Notes: generated by a model not told the origin, from the letters alone. DNA of 64,000 nucleotides from Mucilaginibacter sp. UR6-11 (GCF_020880695.1 NZ_JAJIWO010000005.1:62001-126000), one strand, 5' to 3'; positions 9,657 through 19,842 are shown, numbered from the stretch's first letter. Program-made: numbers and translations.

Positions 9657-11699
9657 ATGCTAAAGAAAAATATTGCCTTGCTTATTTTACTAACAGTGTT
9701 TTTTAATGCTTTTAGTAATAATGTAAATAAGCCGCAAATCATTCCGTTCGGTAAAAAGAACCAGCTCATTATTGACTTAGCTACAGGCACATTTAGTATT
9801 AAATACAGCGGGAAAATTATAATAGCTAACGCCTATGCAGCTTTTACTACCGGCGAAGACAGATATCAGACTACCGATTATGGGAAGCGTTCGATAGATA
9901 TAAAACATATTAGTGATAAAATAGGCGCGGGCAGCCTGGTAACGCTTACATCGTTAAAAACAGGCGTGCCAGTTATGAAGCAGCTTTTTTATTGCTATAG
10001 CAACAGCGATTTTATTATAACCGGGTTAGAAATAGATGGTCATGACTTAAGTTCAAACTACATGGCACCTTTAGTTACAGGTAAAGCCAGCCTATATGCG
10101 GGACAAAAGTTGCAAACATTATTTATCCCATTTGATAATGACACTTTTATCAGGTATCAGTCAAATACATTAAGTGATGATGTTAATACCAGCGCGGAAG
10201 TGGGCGTAATATACGATAACGATTCAAGGAAAGGATTAGTTACGGGCTCATTGATGCACGACAATTGGAAATCGGGGGTTAAAAGCAGCGGCGGTAACGG
10301 GCAGATTAATAAATTAGAGGTTTTTGCCGGTTTAAACGAGGTTACAATCACGCGCGACTCAATGGCACATGGTTCTTTAAAAGGTGACAGAATAAGGTCA
10401 CCCAAAATGTTCATCGGTTATTTTGACGACTGGAGAACAGGCTTAGAAACGTATGCGCGCACCAATAGCAAGGTCGAGGGCCGTTATATACAGCCATGGA
10501 CGAAAGCCACCCCGGTGGGTTGGAATAGCTGGGGCGTTATTGCGCAACATATTAATTATGAAAAAGCAATAGGTGTGGTCGATTTCTTTGACAAGAAAAT
10601 CCCAAAATTTCGTAATAATGACAGAACAGCTTACATAGACCTTGATTCATTCTGGGATAATATGGTTAAAGGTGGCCTGAAAGGCGATTTTTCAAAACTT
10701 AAAGAATTTGTTAATTACTGTAAAGAAAAAAATCTTCAACCCGGGGTTTATTGGGCGCCTTTTACGGATTGGGGATTTAGATCAGCTAATACTAACCGCA
10801 AAGCCGAAGGAAGTGATTACAAATTTGCAGATCTGTGGACAAAAACAGATAAGGGTTATCATGACCTTGATGGTGGCAGAGCACTTGATCCGACGCATCC
10901 CGGCACACAGGCGCGCATTGCTTTTGTACTTGGTAAATTAAAAGACTGTGGCTTTAAAATGATAAAAATTGATTTTCTGGGTCATGGCGCTGCCGAATCA
11001 ACCCGATTCTATGATTCTTCAGTTACTACAGGTATGCAGGCCTATCGCGTTGGTATGGAAACTGTTACCCAGGCCCGGGATAATTCTATGTTGGTATATG
11101 CAGCTATATCTCCATCACTGGCGACTGCAAGATATGTACACATGCGAAGGATCGCCTGTGATGCTTTTCACTCTATTAAAGATGCAGAGTATACGCTGAA
11201 CAGCATTAGTTATGGCTGGTGGCAAACCTATTTATATGATTATGTGGATGCCGATCATTTGATCTTTGAAAAAGAAAATGTTGGCACAAACCGGGCGCGG
11301 TTAATATCAGGTTTAATAGCAGGTTCAGTGATTTTGGGTGATGATTATAGTAAAGAAGAGCCGTGGCAACAACAGGTAAAAGTTTGGTTGCAGCGCCCCG
11401 ATCTTAAGCAACTGATAAAAAGTGGTAAGGCGTTTATGCCGGTTGACGGAGATGAAGACGGCGCCGCTGCCGGAGTGTTTATTAGAAAAAAAGCTGACGG
11501 GTTTTATCTGGCAGTTTTCAATTATAAAAAACAGCCCGCCATAGTATCGTTTAATGCCAAAAGGCTAGGCTTGGTGGCAGATAAAAAATACAGGCTTACC
11601 GAAGTGCTGGGTGGCGATAATATTATTATGTTAAATGATGCCAATGTAAAATTTAACCAGGAGGGTGCTTATTTGTACAAAGTTAGTTTGATTAAATAA
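9657..11699 (+). CDS. Alpha-galactosidase-type glycoside hydrolase, clan GH-D (GH27/GH36-like)
   Basis: A 680-residue protein with a signal peptide (NAFS-NN, about residue 20). An N-terminal beta-sandwich of about 270 residues precedes a TIM barrel that opens with TPVGWNSWG, the clan-D signature. The catalytic nucleophile is probably Asp439 in MIKIDFLG and the acid/base Asp502 in RIACDAF. A short C-terminal beta domain closes the protein. These enzymes remove alpha-galactosyl (or in some members alpha-N-acetylgalactosaminyl or beta-arabinosyl) residues from glycans with retention. Together with the rhamnosidase, SGNH hydrolase and serine hydrolase upstream it fits degradation of pectic or hemicellulosic side chains. 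The exact GH family and substrate cannot be fixed without alignment. Confidence 0.8.
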   Translation: MLKKNIALLILLTVFFNAFSNNVNKPQIIPFGKKNQLIIDLATGTFSIKYSGKIIIANAYAAFTTGEDRYQTTDYGKRSIDIKHISDKIGAGSLVTLTSLKTGVPVMKQLFYCYSNSDFIITGLEIDGHDLSSNYMAPLVTGKASLYAGQKLQTLFIPFDNDTFIRYQSNTLSDDVNTSAEVGVIYDNDSRKGLVTGSLMHDNWKSGVKSSGGNGQINKLEVFAGLNEVTITRDSMAHGSLKGDRIRSPKMFIGYFDDWRTGLETYARTNSKVEGRYIQPWTKATPVGWNSWGVIAQHINYEKAIGVVDFFDKKIPKFRNNDRTAYIDLDSFWDNMVKGGLKGDFSKLKEFVNYCKEKNLQPGVYWAPFTDWGFRSANTNRKAEGSDYKFADLWTKTDKGYHDLDGGRALDPTHPGTQARIAFVLGKLKDCGFKMIKIDFLGHGAAESTRFYDSSVTTGMQAYRVGMETVTQARDNSMLVYAAISPSLATARYVHMRRIACDAFHSIKDAEYTLNSISYGWWQTYLYDYVDADHLIFEKENVGTNRARLISGLIAGSVILGDDYSKEEPWQQQVKVWLQRPDLKQLIKSGKAFMPVDGDEDGAAAGVFIRKKADGFYLAVFNYKKQPAIVSFNAKRLGLVADKKYRLTEVLGGDNIIMLNDANVKFNQEGAYLYKVSLIK

Positions 11700-11703
11700 C
11701 TGC

Positions 11704-14265
11704 TTATTTTTTTATCATTATATTTTGAAGAAATATCCTTGCATTTAATTCACAATCGCCTATTATTTTATTAAAATCATGGTTTACTTGTTTGTAAAAT
11801 TCGGGTGCTGAATTTTGCAGGTTTGGGCTCTTTAAAAGTATTGACGAGATATAGATCTTCAAAAACTTATAGCTTGCTTTACTAGTGATGTTATTTATGT
11901 TTTTCATCTCGGCCGCAATCAGGTTTTCTTTAGATGTATTTATCAGCGTCCGGATTTTTAAACTATAAAAAAGCACCTTCATATAAGGAGTTAATAAATC
12001 GTCGTTTTTTTTGAAGGTAACAGCTATTGAATCATATATCTCTTCAACCTTGGCGCGTTCACCAAGTTCAAAATAGGCGTTTGCAGTTAATATTTTTAAG
12101 AAAAATCCATATTGCGACATCTGATCTTCCAGATTATCAGTCCTGTAATTCTGTTTCAAAAAAGAAATAAACCTGAGTGTTTTTTTGGGATTATTAGCTA
12201 ACAATAATGTATATGATCCTAAAAGATAAAGCAGATCATTCGCGGCGCTTTTATTTAATTCCAATGAATTTCCTGAATTAAAATATAGCTTGGTTAAATC
12301 GGATAATGCCTCTGTTTTAATGATACCGTATTTTAAGTGGTAATATACGGCATCGAGGCAGTTTATGGGATTTATCGAAAAAGATTCAAATTCGGCTTTC
12401 GGGAATGCTTTAAGTTGGGTCAGGCTCATTTCAAGATCATTCAACTCAAGCTGAATGATCGCGATAATTGACAATGTGGAATATATCAGAATTTTCTTTT
12501 TATCAGATAATTCAAATTTGAGCAGAACATGAAGGAATTTTTTATAATCAGAATTTATTAGCTCCAGCCCAAAAAAGTAATCAAATAATTTCTCGCTAAA
12601 TGAATGTTTAAAGTATTGGATTAATGATTCATTCCTGTTGGTTGATGAGTATTCGCTGTCTAGTACTTCGCCAAGGAACGTTATCAGTTCTGATTTTTCA
12701 TTGTCACTCAGGCATACGCCGATAATATATTCAATGCTTTTTAACTGCCCTGATTTAATGGCATGTATCACACACCATTTTATCACATTTACCTTATGCT
12801 CATTGTTAATCAGTAGCTTGTTTATCGCATTAATAAGATCACCATCAAAAAGGTTACTGTTATCATAAAGCAGGGTTTTGGCGATACTATGATCCATAAA
12901 TTCATTATTGCCAAACACTATATAGATGTCAACCAGATATTCGTTGCTTTCATTAAGCTCTCTTACAAACCCCACACTTAACAACTCCTGGTAAGCATGA
13001 TTATATTTTTTAATGACATCATTAACGCTTGGTTTATCTATCTTATATTGTTCATTTTTTATATTCAGTTTCTCGACCAGATTTTTTATAAGTAATATTT
13101 TCTCGGTTGAATAATTGCCGAGGTAAACTTTTTTGAGAATAAAAGCAGAGACTGTTTCATAAAAGGAAAGATGATCTATGCTGTTTTTGAAAAAAACATT
13201 TTTATGTTGCTGATAATAAAATTGAAAATACAGTGGGTGATTAAAATTTTCGATTACTTTAGCAGCTATAAGGTTCTCGATTCCCGGTTGAATTTGATGG
13301 CAAAGCAATTTCATTTCGGTCAGGTTGAATAAGGGTACGTTTATACAGCCATCGTCCTTTTTAAACCCAGTGTGCCATAAGTTATCACCCGTTTCAAGTT
13401 CATGCCTGTTATTGATCCATGTGGCTGTACGGACCACCAAAACCAGTTTAAACCAATCGTGATCTTTATAAAAGGAAAAAATATCAATAAGCTGGTTGAG
13501 TATAACCTTAAAATGATCACTTTTAAACATATGCTCATCGAGGCCATCAATAATAAAATAAAACTTGTTTGATCCCCTTTGTCTTATGTCAAGAAGTATA
13601 TCAATATCATTATTATAGCCCAACAAGGCCAGCATCCAGTCATGTATGTCTCGGCCTCCCACCAGGACACTCATAATGGCATTACTGCTAAATAATAATA
13701 TGATATCATTGGTATTATTCAATTCATCAAATTCGATTTTTTTTTCTACCCACTGGCAGAGTGCTATGGTTTTTCCATAGCCGGCCGGAGCAGCCAGTAC
13801 GGTACCTGTACGGCCCGATTTTATGAATTCATCAAAGTGAAAATCAATAAACGCCCTGTTTATTGTTTGACCATAAGGTATGCCTGATTTGTTTTTTAAC
13901 GCCCGTAAGGTAAACTCTGTTATTTTATGGGCGCCTTGTCGTAGTAACTGCCAGTTGAAATCTTTTGATGATGTTAATTCTTTTTTGTCTTGCTTTTCGC
14001 AAAAGTCGTCCCAGCCTTTATAATTGCAATATTTGGCTAATACATTTAAGGTAAATAATGAAGGGCTATACTTACTATACGCAAAACCATATATACGTTT
14101 AAAAGTGGTTTCACTAACTCGGTTGCCATTTTTTTTAAATACCCTGTCTGACAAGGCTCTGCACTCTGACGGGAGGACCTGGGCAATGTTGGCATTAATA
14201 AGCACCAATTTTTTTAGTTCCTCATACTTAGGCAATGAAATTTTACCCATATCATTTCCCTTCAT
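11704..14265 (-). CDS. Large STAND/NACHT-type NTPase with helical-repeat C-terminus
   Basis: An 853-residue soluble protein without a signal peptide; an ATG at 14250 is an equally good start. Residues about 10-95 form a small helical domain (SECRALSDRVFKK, SETTFKRIYGF, SLFTLNVLAKYCNY, WDDFC) that I recall as a recurring N-terminal module in Bacteroidota; its function is unknown to me. Residues about 125-400 are a P-loop NTPase: Walker A APAGYGKT (Lys165, Thr166), Walker B FYFIIDGLDE (Asp240, Asp243, Glu244) and a sensor-like VVRTATW. The rest is alpha-helical and resembles TPR/ARM-type repeats. This build matches signal-transduction NTPases, including regulators and antiphage (Avs-like) sensors, but no effector domain is recognisable. 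It ends next to the convergent alpha-galactosidase gene and is transcribed alone. Confidence 0.7.
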   Translation of the reverse strand: MKGNDMGKISLPKYEELKKLVLINANIAQVLPSECRALSDRVFKKNGNRVSETTFKRIYGFAYSKYSPSLFTLNVLAKYCNYKGWDDFCEKQDKKELTSSKDFNWQLLRQGAHKITEFTLRALKNKSGIPYGQTINRAFIDFHFDEFIKSGRTGTVLAAPAGYGKTIALCQWVEKKIEFDELNNTNDIILLFSSNAIMSVLVGGRDIHDWMLALLGYNNDIDILLDIRQRGSNKFYFIIDGLDEHMFKSDHFKVILNQLIDIFSFYKDHDWFKLVLVVRTATWINNRHELETGDNLWHTGFKKDDGCINVPLFNLTEMKLLCHQIQPGIENLIAAKVIENFNHPLYFQFYYQQHKNVFFKNSIDHLSFYETVSAFILKKVYLGNYSTEKILLIKNLVEKLNIKNEQYKIDKPSVNDVIKKYNHAYQELLSVGFVRELNESNEYLVDIYIVFGNNEFMDHSIAKTLLYDNSNLFDGDLINAINKLLINNEHKVNVIKWCVIHAIKSGQLKSIEYIIGVCLSDNEKSELITFLGEVLDSEYSSTNRNESLIQYFKHSFSEKLFDYFFGLELINSDYKKFLHVLLKFELSDKKKILIYSTLSIIAIIQLELNDLEMSLTQLKAFPKAEFESFSINPINCLDAVYYHLKYGIIKTEALSDLTKLYFNSGNSLELNKSAANDLLYLLGSYTLLLANNPKKTLRFISFLKQNYRTDNLEDQMSQYGFFLKILTANAYFELGERAKVEEIYDSIAVTFKKNDDLLTPYMKVLFYSLKIRTLINTSKENLIAAEMKNINNITSKASYKFLKIYISSILLKSPNLQNSAPEFYKQVNHDFNKIIGDCELNARIFLQNIMIKK

Positions 14266-14384
14266 TGATTTTGTGGAAGTCTTTCTTTAAATTTTACAGC
14301 CTGGCAGTTTGTTATTTTAAATGTAATAAATATAGTTGTCGGGTTTGCTATTATTAGCAACAATAGCTAAATATTAATTTTTTG

Positions 14385-14444
14385 AAGATATCTTTTATTT
14401 TTCAAAAGTTTAATAACTTTTCAATTTCTGAAGATTTTTCTTCA
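14385..14444. promoter_or_regulatory. Paired GAAGA/TCTTC palindromes upstream of the STAND NTPase gene
   Basis: Two related inverted repeats lie 120-180 nt before the NTPase start: AAGATATCTT at 14385-14394 and TGAAGA-TTTT-TCTTCA at 14429-14444. Each follows a T-rich run. They could be operator sites for a dimeric regulator or small hairpins; the surrounding region is very AT-rich, so chance is possible. Confidence 0.25.
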
Positions 14445-14536
14445 AAGACGATGTGAATTCTTTACCGGAAAGAACTAGCAGGTAGGAATTATTAGCTGAA
14501 AAATGTTTATTATGGTTAAGGAACGTCTGATCAAAT

Positions 14537-16294
14537 TTATTCGCTTAAAATATGAATTTCTGTCCTGCGGTTTATCTGATGATCGGCTTCGGTGCAATAT
14601 TCGCCTTTTACGCATTGATTAAGCAATTGGGTGTCGCCATAACCTTTAGCAACCAACCTGTAACGGGCAACGCCATGCCTGACTAGATAGTCGACAGCAG
14701 CAGCAGCTCGTCTGTTAGATAATTCCAGATTATATTTAGATGGCGCACGCGAATCGGTGTGCGAGCCAACCTCTATCCGGATTGACGGACGTTGCTTTAA
14801 AACAGCAGCCAGTTTGTTAAGCTCTCTGGCGGCGTCCGGCCGGATGTTTGATTTATTTAAATCATAATAAATCTTATTTAAAATAATGCCCTCACCTTTC
14901 TTTAGTGTTAATAAAGCGGTGGCTGGCTGTGGCGCAGGAATAAAAACAGGTTTGGTAGGTTTACCGGCTATCTTAAGAGCAGGTGGCGGGGGCTTATATC
15001 CGAAACTATATATATCATCGTTACCCTTTCCGCCTTCCCGGTTTGACGAAAAATAGCCGGTTAGGCTATCACTGGTTATAAAATAAAAATCGTCGCTGGT
15101 ACTATTAACCGGGAACCTTAGGTTGACAGGTTTACTCCAGCTTGCTTTTTGACCTTTTGCCTTAAATATATCAAGGCCGCCCATGCCCGGTAAACCTTTT
15201 GATGAGAAATATAAAGTATTATCGCCACTGATGTTAGGGAAAGATTCGTCTTCTTTAGTATTGATATTTTTACCGCAATTTACCGGAGCTTCCCAGTCGC
15301 CGTTACTCTGTTTAATGCAATACCATATATCCGTTTTACCTTCGCCGCCAGGCATGTCTGATGTGAAATAGATCACATCGCCGTTTTTTGACAACGCGGC
15401 GTTTCCAACTGAGTATTCTTTTAGATTATTAAAAGGGAAATTCTTGAAACCTGCCCACTGACCGTTTATTTTGGTGGCCATAACTAACTGGAGACGACGG
15501 GTATAAAGTCTTTGTGTGCTGTTTTCAGACTTGCTGTCCAAGGGTAACTTCTTTGCCGGGACAGTCGTGGTAATAGTGATGTAAGCGGTATCTCCTGAAG
15601 CTGAGAAAGCCATTGGGCCTATATGATAATTATTATCAAAGATCGGGTTGTTTTTGGTGTTTAACTCTAGTGGGATAACGATATCCCCACTTGTTTGATA
15701 CAGGTTAAAATAACCATCGCCCGTTCTGTTATAAACGTCCTTTTTCTTCGTGTTTGTTATCCTGTCAGACGTAAATACATAACTTGATTTGCCCGTATTG
15801 GTTAAACCCCAATCAGAATATTTACTGTTATATTTTTGTTCGTTAGTTACTGTAAACCCATTTTTGGGGGACCTTATCCATTTTTCGGCAGTATCACAGG
15901 TAGCCAATTTAAATGGAAGCTGGTCTGAATTCTCTGCTGCATAATAGATTTTGTATTGCTCGCGTGCTTCTGTGAATTTTTTATTGCGCAATAATACCTC
16001 GGCGTAATAATAATGGTCGATAGCGGCAGCTTCAGTAAAAGCTATCGCTTTTTGATACCATAGCTCGGCCTTTTCATAGTCATTCATTAACCGGTAACAA
16101 TCGGCAACGCGTTCAACGGCATAATACCTTGACCCATTTTTACCGGCTAATTCAAGATAAATGCTAACGCTTTTAAAGTATTCATACCGTTCAAAAAGAT
16201 TATCGGCCAATTGTTTTTTATTAAGCTGTTCCTGGGCGTTTACCCGCGTTAAAAAGCTAATTATTAGTAGGATAAGAATAGTTATCTTTTTCAT
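14537..16294 (-). CDS. OmpA-family protein with TPR and PD40 repeats, T9SS-associated (PorE-like)
   Basis: A 585-residue protein with a signal peptide (RVNA-QE). Residues about 22-130 are TPR-like helices, about 150-430 carry PD40/WD40-like beta-propeller repeats (DVIYFTSDMPGGEGKTDIW, NTLYFSSKGLPGMGGLDIF, TGYFSSNREGGKGNDDIY), and about 465-585 form an OmpA C-terminal peptidoglycan-binding domain with the conserved TDSR...YNLELSNRRA and NRRTEI elements. This domain order is that of the OmpA-like partner of PorP/SprF proteins in the type IX secretion and gliding apparatus. It is the last gene of a three-gene operon and starts 10 nt after the PorP/SprF gene. It probably anchors the secretion partner to peptidoglycan. 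Confidence 0.85.
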   Translation of the reverse strand: MKKITILILLIISFLTRVNAQEQLNKKQLADNLFERYEYFKSVSIYLELAGKNGSRYYAVERVADCYRLMNDYEKAELWYQKAIAFTEAAAIDHYYYAEVLLRNKKFTEAREQYKIYYAAENSDQLPFKLATCDTAEKWIRSPKNGFTVTNEQKYNSKYSDWGLTNTGKSSYVFTSDRITNTKKKDVYNRTGDGYFNLYQTSGDIVIPLELNTKNNPIFDNNYHIGPMAFSASGDTAYITITTTVPAKKLPLDSKSENSTQRLYTRRLQLVMATKINGQWAGFKNFPFNNLKEYSVGNAALSKNGDVIYFTSDMPGGEGKTDIWYCIKQSNGDWEAPVNCGKNINTKEDESFPNISGDNTLYFSSKGLPGMGGLDIFKAKGQKASWSKPVNLRFPVNSTSDDFYFITSDSLTGYFSSNREGGKGNDDIYSFGYKPPPPALKIAGKPTKPVFIPAPQPATALLTLKKGEGIILNKIYYDLNKSNIRPDAARELNKLAAVLKQRPSIRIEVGSHTDSRAPSKYNLELSNRRAAAAVDYLVRHGVARYRLVAKGYGDTQLLNQCVKGEYCTEADHQINRRTEIHILSE

Positions 16295-16304
16295 ATAATC
16301 GCCT

Positions 16305-17285
16305 TTAAAAAAAACGTGGACTTAATATTCTTCCTTTAGCTCTTTTGAAACTATAGCTAAACGAAACTTCGTGCGATGCACTTTGATAACCAGATAATTT
16401 ACCCGTGCCGAAATCATAAGAGTAACCAAAACGGCATTGTGGCGTAATATTTACTGCTACCGCGCCGGTAAGGGCGCCGTTTTTGTTTAAGTCGCCTTGC
16501 AAGTTCGGTTTATTCCAGAGTGATATGCTGGTGCTATAGGAGGCACCAACCCATAATATATCACCAAAAAGAAAATAGCTGGCCGCGCTTATGTTGCTGG
16601 GCCCTTTAAAATCCTCTTTATATAATACGGAAGGTTTCCAGTTAACATCCGAGGATACAGGTATTACAAATCCAGTGGTTAAATAGTACGTTCTAACTTC
16701 CTTGATAAATATGGATACAGGATCCGGATAGGCGTTAGGAATCAAATTAAGTGCGGATGCTCCCAGATAAAACAAAGGCGAATAATAATAAACGCCAGCC
16801 CTAAAGTCGGGCGCCAATTTGTTTTGAAGATATGGTGATATAGCGGGATCGGTACTACTGCCTGTATTAAACAAAGAACCATCTATAGTATAAACTATGG
16901 CGCCAACGCCAACGCCAAAGCAAAGGCGCTGCGAATCATCATTGTTTAAGCGTATCCTGTATGCGTAGTTGGCGTAAACAGCCGAATTGTTCTCGGGGCC
17001 AAGTCGGTCATTGGTAACTAATAAACCCAGACCAATATTTTTTGTATCAGGATCAGTAACACCGTCTACAGATAATGTGCCTGTTTTAGGGGCACCATCA
17101 ACACCAACCCACTGCAGGCGGCTGCTTAAGTTTACGGTCCAGTCTTCTTTATAACCTGCATAAGCCGGATTTACAACTAGGCCGTTAAATATATACTGGC
17201 TTAGCTGTATGGTCTGCTGCGCATAGCTTTTGCTTAGCCCAAGTATAATTATTATGGATAAGATATATTTCTTCAGACAATTCAT
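16305..17285 (-). CDS. PorP/SprF family type IX secretion membrane protein
   Basis: A 326-residue outer-membrane beta-barrel protein with a signal peptide (KSYA-QQ). The mature N-terminus has the family signature LSQYIFNGLVVNPAYAGYKEDW, and repeated barrel strands with SYDFGTGKL...SHEVSFSYSF close to the end. PorP/SprF proteins are outer-membrane partners for T9SS cargo carrying a type B (CHU_C) sorting domain. The gene lies directly after such a cargo gene (1-nt gap) and before an OmpA-type gene, the classical trio. The barrel presumably tethers the giant cargo protein at the surface. Confidence 0.9.
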   Translation of the reverse strand: MNCLKKYILSIIIILGLSKSYAQQTIQLSQYIFNGLVVNPAYAGYKEDWTVNLSSRLQWVGVDGAPKTGTLSVDGVTDPDTKNIGLGLLVTNDRLGPENNSAVYANYAYRIRLNNDDSQRLCFGVGVGAIVYTIDGSLFNTGSSTDPAISPYLQNKLAPDFRAGVYYYSPLFYLGASALNLIPNAYPDPVSIFIKEVRTYYLTTGFVIPVSSDVNWKPSVLYKEDFKGPSNISAASYFLFGDILWVGASYSTSISLWNKPNLQGDLNKNGALTGAVAVNITPQCRFGYSYDFGTGKLSGYQSASHEVSFSYSFKRAKGRILSPRFF

Positions 17286-17286
17286 C

Positions 17287-19815
17287 TCAATGTTTTAAAT
17301 ATATCCAGCCTTTAAATACCTTGATTTCGCCCGTTTTCTCTTTACGGTTATACATATAAAAATAGGTACCTTCTGCCAGACCTTGTCCAGCCCAGTTGTT
17401 AGCATAATTATCTGAGTGAAAAACCTCATTACCCCAGCGGTTATAAATTGATAATTTACTTCCCGGATAAAGTTCTATGCCGGGGATCACTAAAGCATCG
17501 TTATTGCCATCGCCGTTTGGTGTAACAACATTATGCACATCTATAGTTGAGGAGGTTACGTTAATAATTACGGTATCGGCACAACCATTGGCGTTAGTGA
17601 AAGTAAAATTATACGGTCCCAGATCTGTTAAGCCTGATATTGTAGTTTTGGCGCTTGCCGGTGCGTTAATATTCGCTATACTTGGTGTAATGCCCAATTG
17701 TGCCCAGGTACCCGTTGTGTTAGCTGTTAATGTAGCTACGGTGTTTTTCTCCACCACCTGATCGGCACCGGCGTTGGGCGAAATTATAAAGTTTGTACTG
17801 TTGGTTTTTATGTTGTTGCATCCGATACCTGATGGTTGTGAGTCACATTCGGCAAGAGGATCTGAAGGAATGGCTGCGTCTGGATTTGTAGCATCCGGGT
17901 CAGTAACATCTGCAGGCCGTAAAATAGCCGCAGTCACATCTAAACTTGCGGCTGGCAAGATCGCGACGATACCGGTAATGGTAAAGGTTCTTACGGCGCC
18001 ATTTGCAATGCTGAGTTTTGTTTTATAAGAGTTGGTTGACGTTGTGTCGCCGACAATGGTTGATACGCCGGTAGTTGCGTCGCTGGTTGCTTTTACGCCA
18101 GTTAATTCTTTCGGAAAAGTAAAGGAAAAAGGCGCGTCTGTAACATCATTGGGTCCGTTGTTTTTTACCACTGTAACATAGGTCACTTTTTGCCCGACGC
18201 AACCCGTGCTTATATCTGACGTTAAATTAACGACTTCCAGGTCAGCCTCCTGAATAACAAAATTAACCGTTGTAGTGATAGGAGGGCTGCTTACATAGGC
18301 CCAGGTGTCCAGGCTTCGGTTATCACCAAAATCAATGCCGTTACTTGGGTCGGCGCTTGGGCTTCCCCATTTATGTCCGTTACTTAAGCTGCTGAGCCCG
18401 GTTACGTTTTTAATAGGGGATGATGGTGTACCAATTATCGAAATCTGACTATCATCCCAATAAATAGTATTATCAGGCGCGCCTGCCCCAGTACTCCTGG
18501 TTAATTTCATTCCGTTAACGTTACGTTCCACATCAAAAAAAGGAAAATGAACCTCGGCGCTGTAAAGTTGCAGCGTAATATTTACGGTATAACTAATTGT
18601 ACTGGCAGGCAGTTTATTACCTAGGCCATCTAATCCGTCCCAGTTTACTGCGTTTGCGCCGGCTGCCGATATGCCTGTTAGTTTACGGTCAATAGGATCA
18701 GTAAAAACCCCGTTATGATTTGCGTCTATAACTATGGTGTAGCTGCCGTTACTCGTAGCCGTAAAGTTAATCACTCCACCCAGTGGAGCTGTTCCGCTTT
18801 TATTTAGCGTTCCTTCAATCCCGGTAAAATTAACGCTGGTTATACTTGGTACAAACGGAGGGTTTGCCAGCCAGGTGCTACCTCCGCCGGGTGTATTAGC
18901 CGTTGCCGGCAGATCTAGTGCCGGTGGATTGAAAAATATTTTATGGGTAATGTCTGATTGTGTATCAGGAGCCCTGGGGTCTTGCACATCCGGATTAACA
19001 GTGTTATTGAGACTTTGATAACTTGCTGCCCCACCCGGCGTTCTGAATCCCTTATTGTTAACAAAAAAACAAAAGCCGTTGCCGGCTTGTCCGTTATTAT
19101 CAAGGTCATATTGATATCCGTCTTTAGTAAGGATATGAAGTATACCGTAAAAACCGGTATTATAATTGTTGATCAGCCCTGAAAAAACGTTGGTAAATAC
19201 CCTGCCTTTTAAAAATGCTGTATTTGCGGTATTTCGCACAGAAATGTCGAACGCCGCAATAAAACTGCCTGAAGGCTGCACCCAATTAGAAACCGCAGTG
19301 GTAGGTGTTGGATTTGATTCGACATCATTTGAACTGCTGGGTGCTATAAAGTCGATTTCCCAAATACCTTCCTGTCCCGCCGCAACAGTACGGGTGTATG
19401 GATTATATCCGCCAGCGTTCGGTTGTGGCCCGGCCAGTTCCTGGTTACGGCTGTTTATAAGACCTATAGTTGTTGATGTGCCGCTTGTGTAGGTATTGCC
19501 GTTAGGTGATCTTAAGTTAATGGTTCCTGTGCCAATCCCCTGCGCGCTTGAACCCAGGTAAATGGTTTCACCAACCTTTACATACACTTTCATAGTGCCT
19601 AAAGTAGGGAAGGGGAATGACGACTGACTATTGGTGCTTGAATAAAGAAAAGCACGGTTACCACCATTTGAATTTAATTCTTTACTTCCTTCGGCAAAGT
19701 TTTTTTCAGGCAAAAGCAATGATAATAACAGACAACAGCCTAATAGCCACTTTCTGAAAAAAACCTTTAATTGTGATGTATTCTTACTATTATCAGCCAA
19801 ATATGGTCGCAGCAT
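17287..19815 (-). CDS. Surface protein with DUF11 domain and gliding-motility-associated (CHU_C, type B) sorting domain
   Basis: An 842-residue exported protein. The N-terminus has a hydrophobic segment (about residues 25-42) after a polar start of about 25 residues, acting as a long signal peptide. The middle is beta-rich, with a T9SS-type adhesin look and a DUF11 repeat near residues 530-640 (ADLEVVN...VVKNNGPNDV). The final 85 residues are the type B sorting domain: NVVTPNGDGNNDALVIPG, IYNRWGNEVFHSDNY, WAGQGLAEGTYFY and a KGWIYLKH end. Such proteins cross the outer membrane by T9SS and are linked to PorP/SprF. Function is probably adhesion or motility. It is the first gene of the trio operon. 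Confidence 0.85.
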   Translation of the reverse strand: MLRPYLADNSKNTSQLKVFFRKWLLGCCLLLSLLLPEKNFAEGSKELNSNGGNRAFLYSSTNSQSSFPFPTLGTMKVYVKVGETIYLGSSAQGIGTGTINLRSPNGNTYTSGTSTTIGLINSRNQELAGPQPNAGGYNPYTRTVAAGQEGIWEIDFIAPSSSNDVESNPTPTTAVSNWVQPSGSFIAAFDISVRNTANTAFLKGRVFTNVFSGLINNYNTGFYGILHILTKDGYQYDLDNNGQAGNGFCFFVNNKGFRTPGGAASYQSLNNTVNPDVQDPRAPDTQSDITHKIFFNPPALDLPATANTPGGGSTWLANPPFVPSITSVNFTGIEGTLNKSGTAPLGGVINFTATSNGSYTIVIDANHNGVFTDPIDRKLTGISAAGANAVNWDGLDGLGNKLPASTISYTVNITLQLYSAEVHFPFFDVERNVNGMKLTRSTGAGAPDNTIYWDDSQISIIGTPSSPIKNVTGLSSLSNGHKWGSPSADPSNGIDFGDNRSLDTWAYVSSPPITTTVNFVIQEADLEVVNLTSDISTGCVGQKVTYVTVVKNNGPNDVTDAPFSFTFPKELTGVKATSDATTGVSTIVGDTTSTNSYKTKLSIANGAVRTFTITGIVAILPAASLDVTAAILRPADVTDPDATNPDAAIPSDPLAECDSQPSGIGCNNIKTNSTNFIISPNAGADQVVEKNTVATLTANTTGTWAQLGITPSIANINAPASAKTTISGLTDLGPYNFTFTNANGCADTVIINVTSSTIDVHNVVTPNGDGNNDALVIPGIELYPGSKLSIYNRWGNEVFHSDNYANNWAGQGLAEGTYFYMYNRKEKTGEIKVFKGWIYLKH

Positions 19816-19842
19816 TTATTTAAAAGGCTTAATGCATAAAAC

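Noticed and set aside
17477..18028. Open frames on the plus strand inside the CHU_C gene, with hydrophobic stretches
   Set aside because: They mirror the Thr/Val-rich strands of the real protein on the other strand; no start context or family match.
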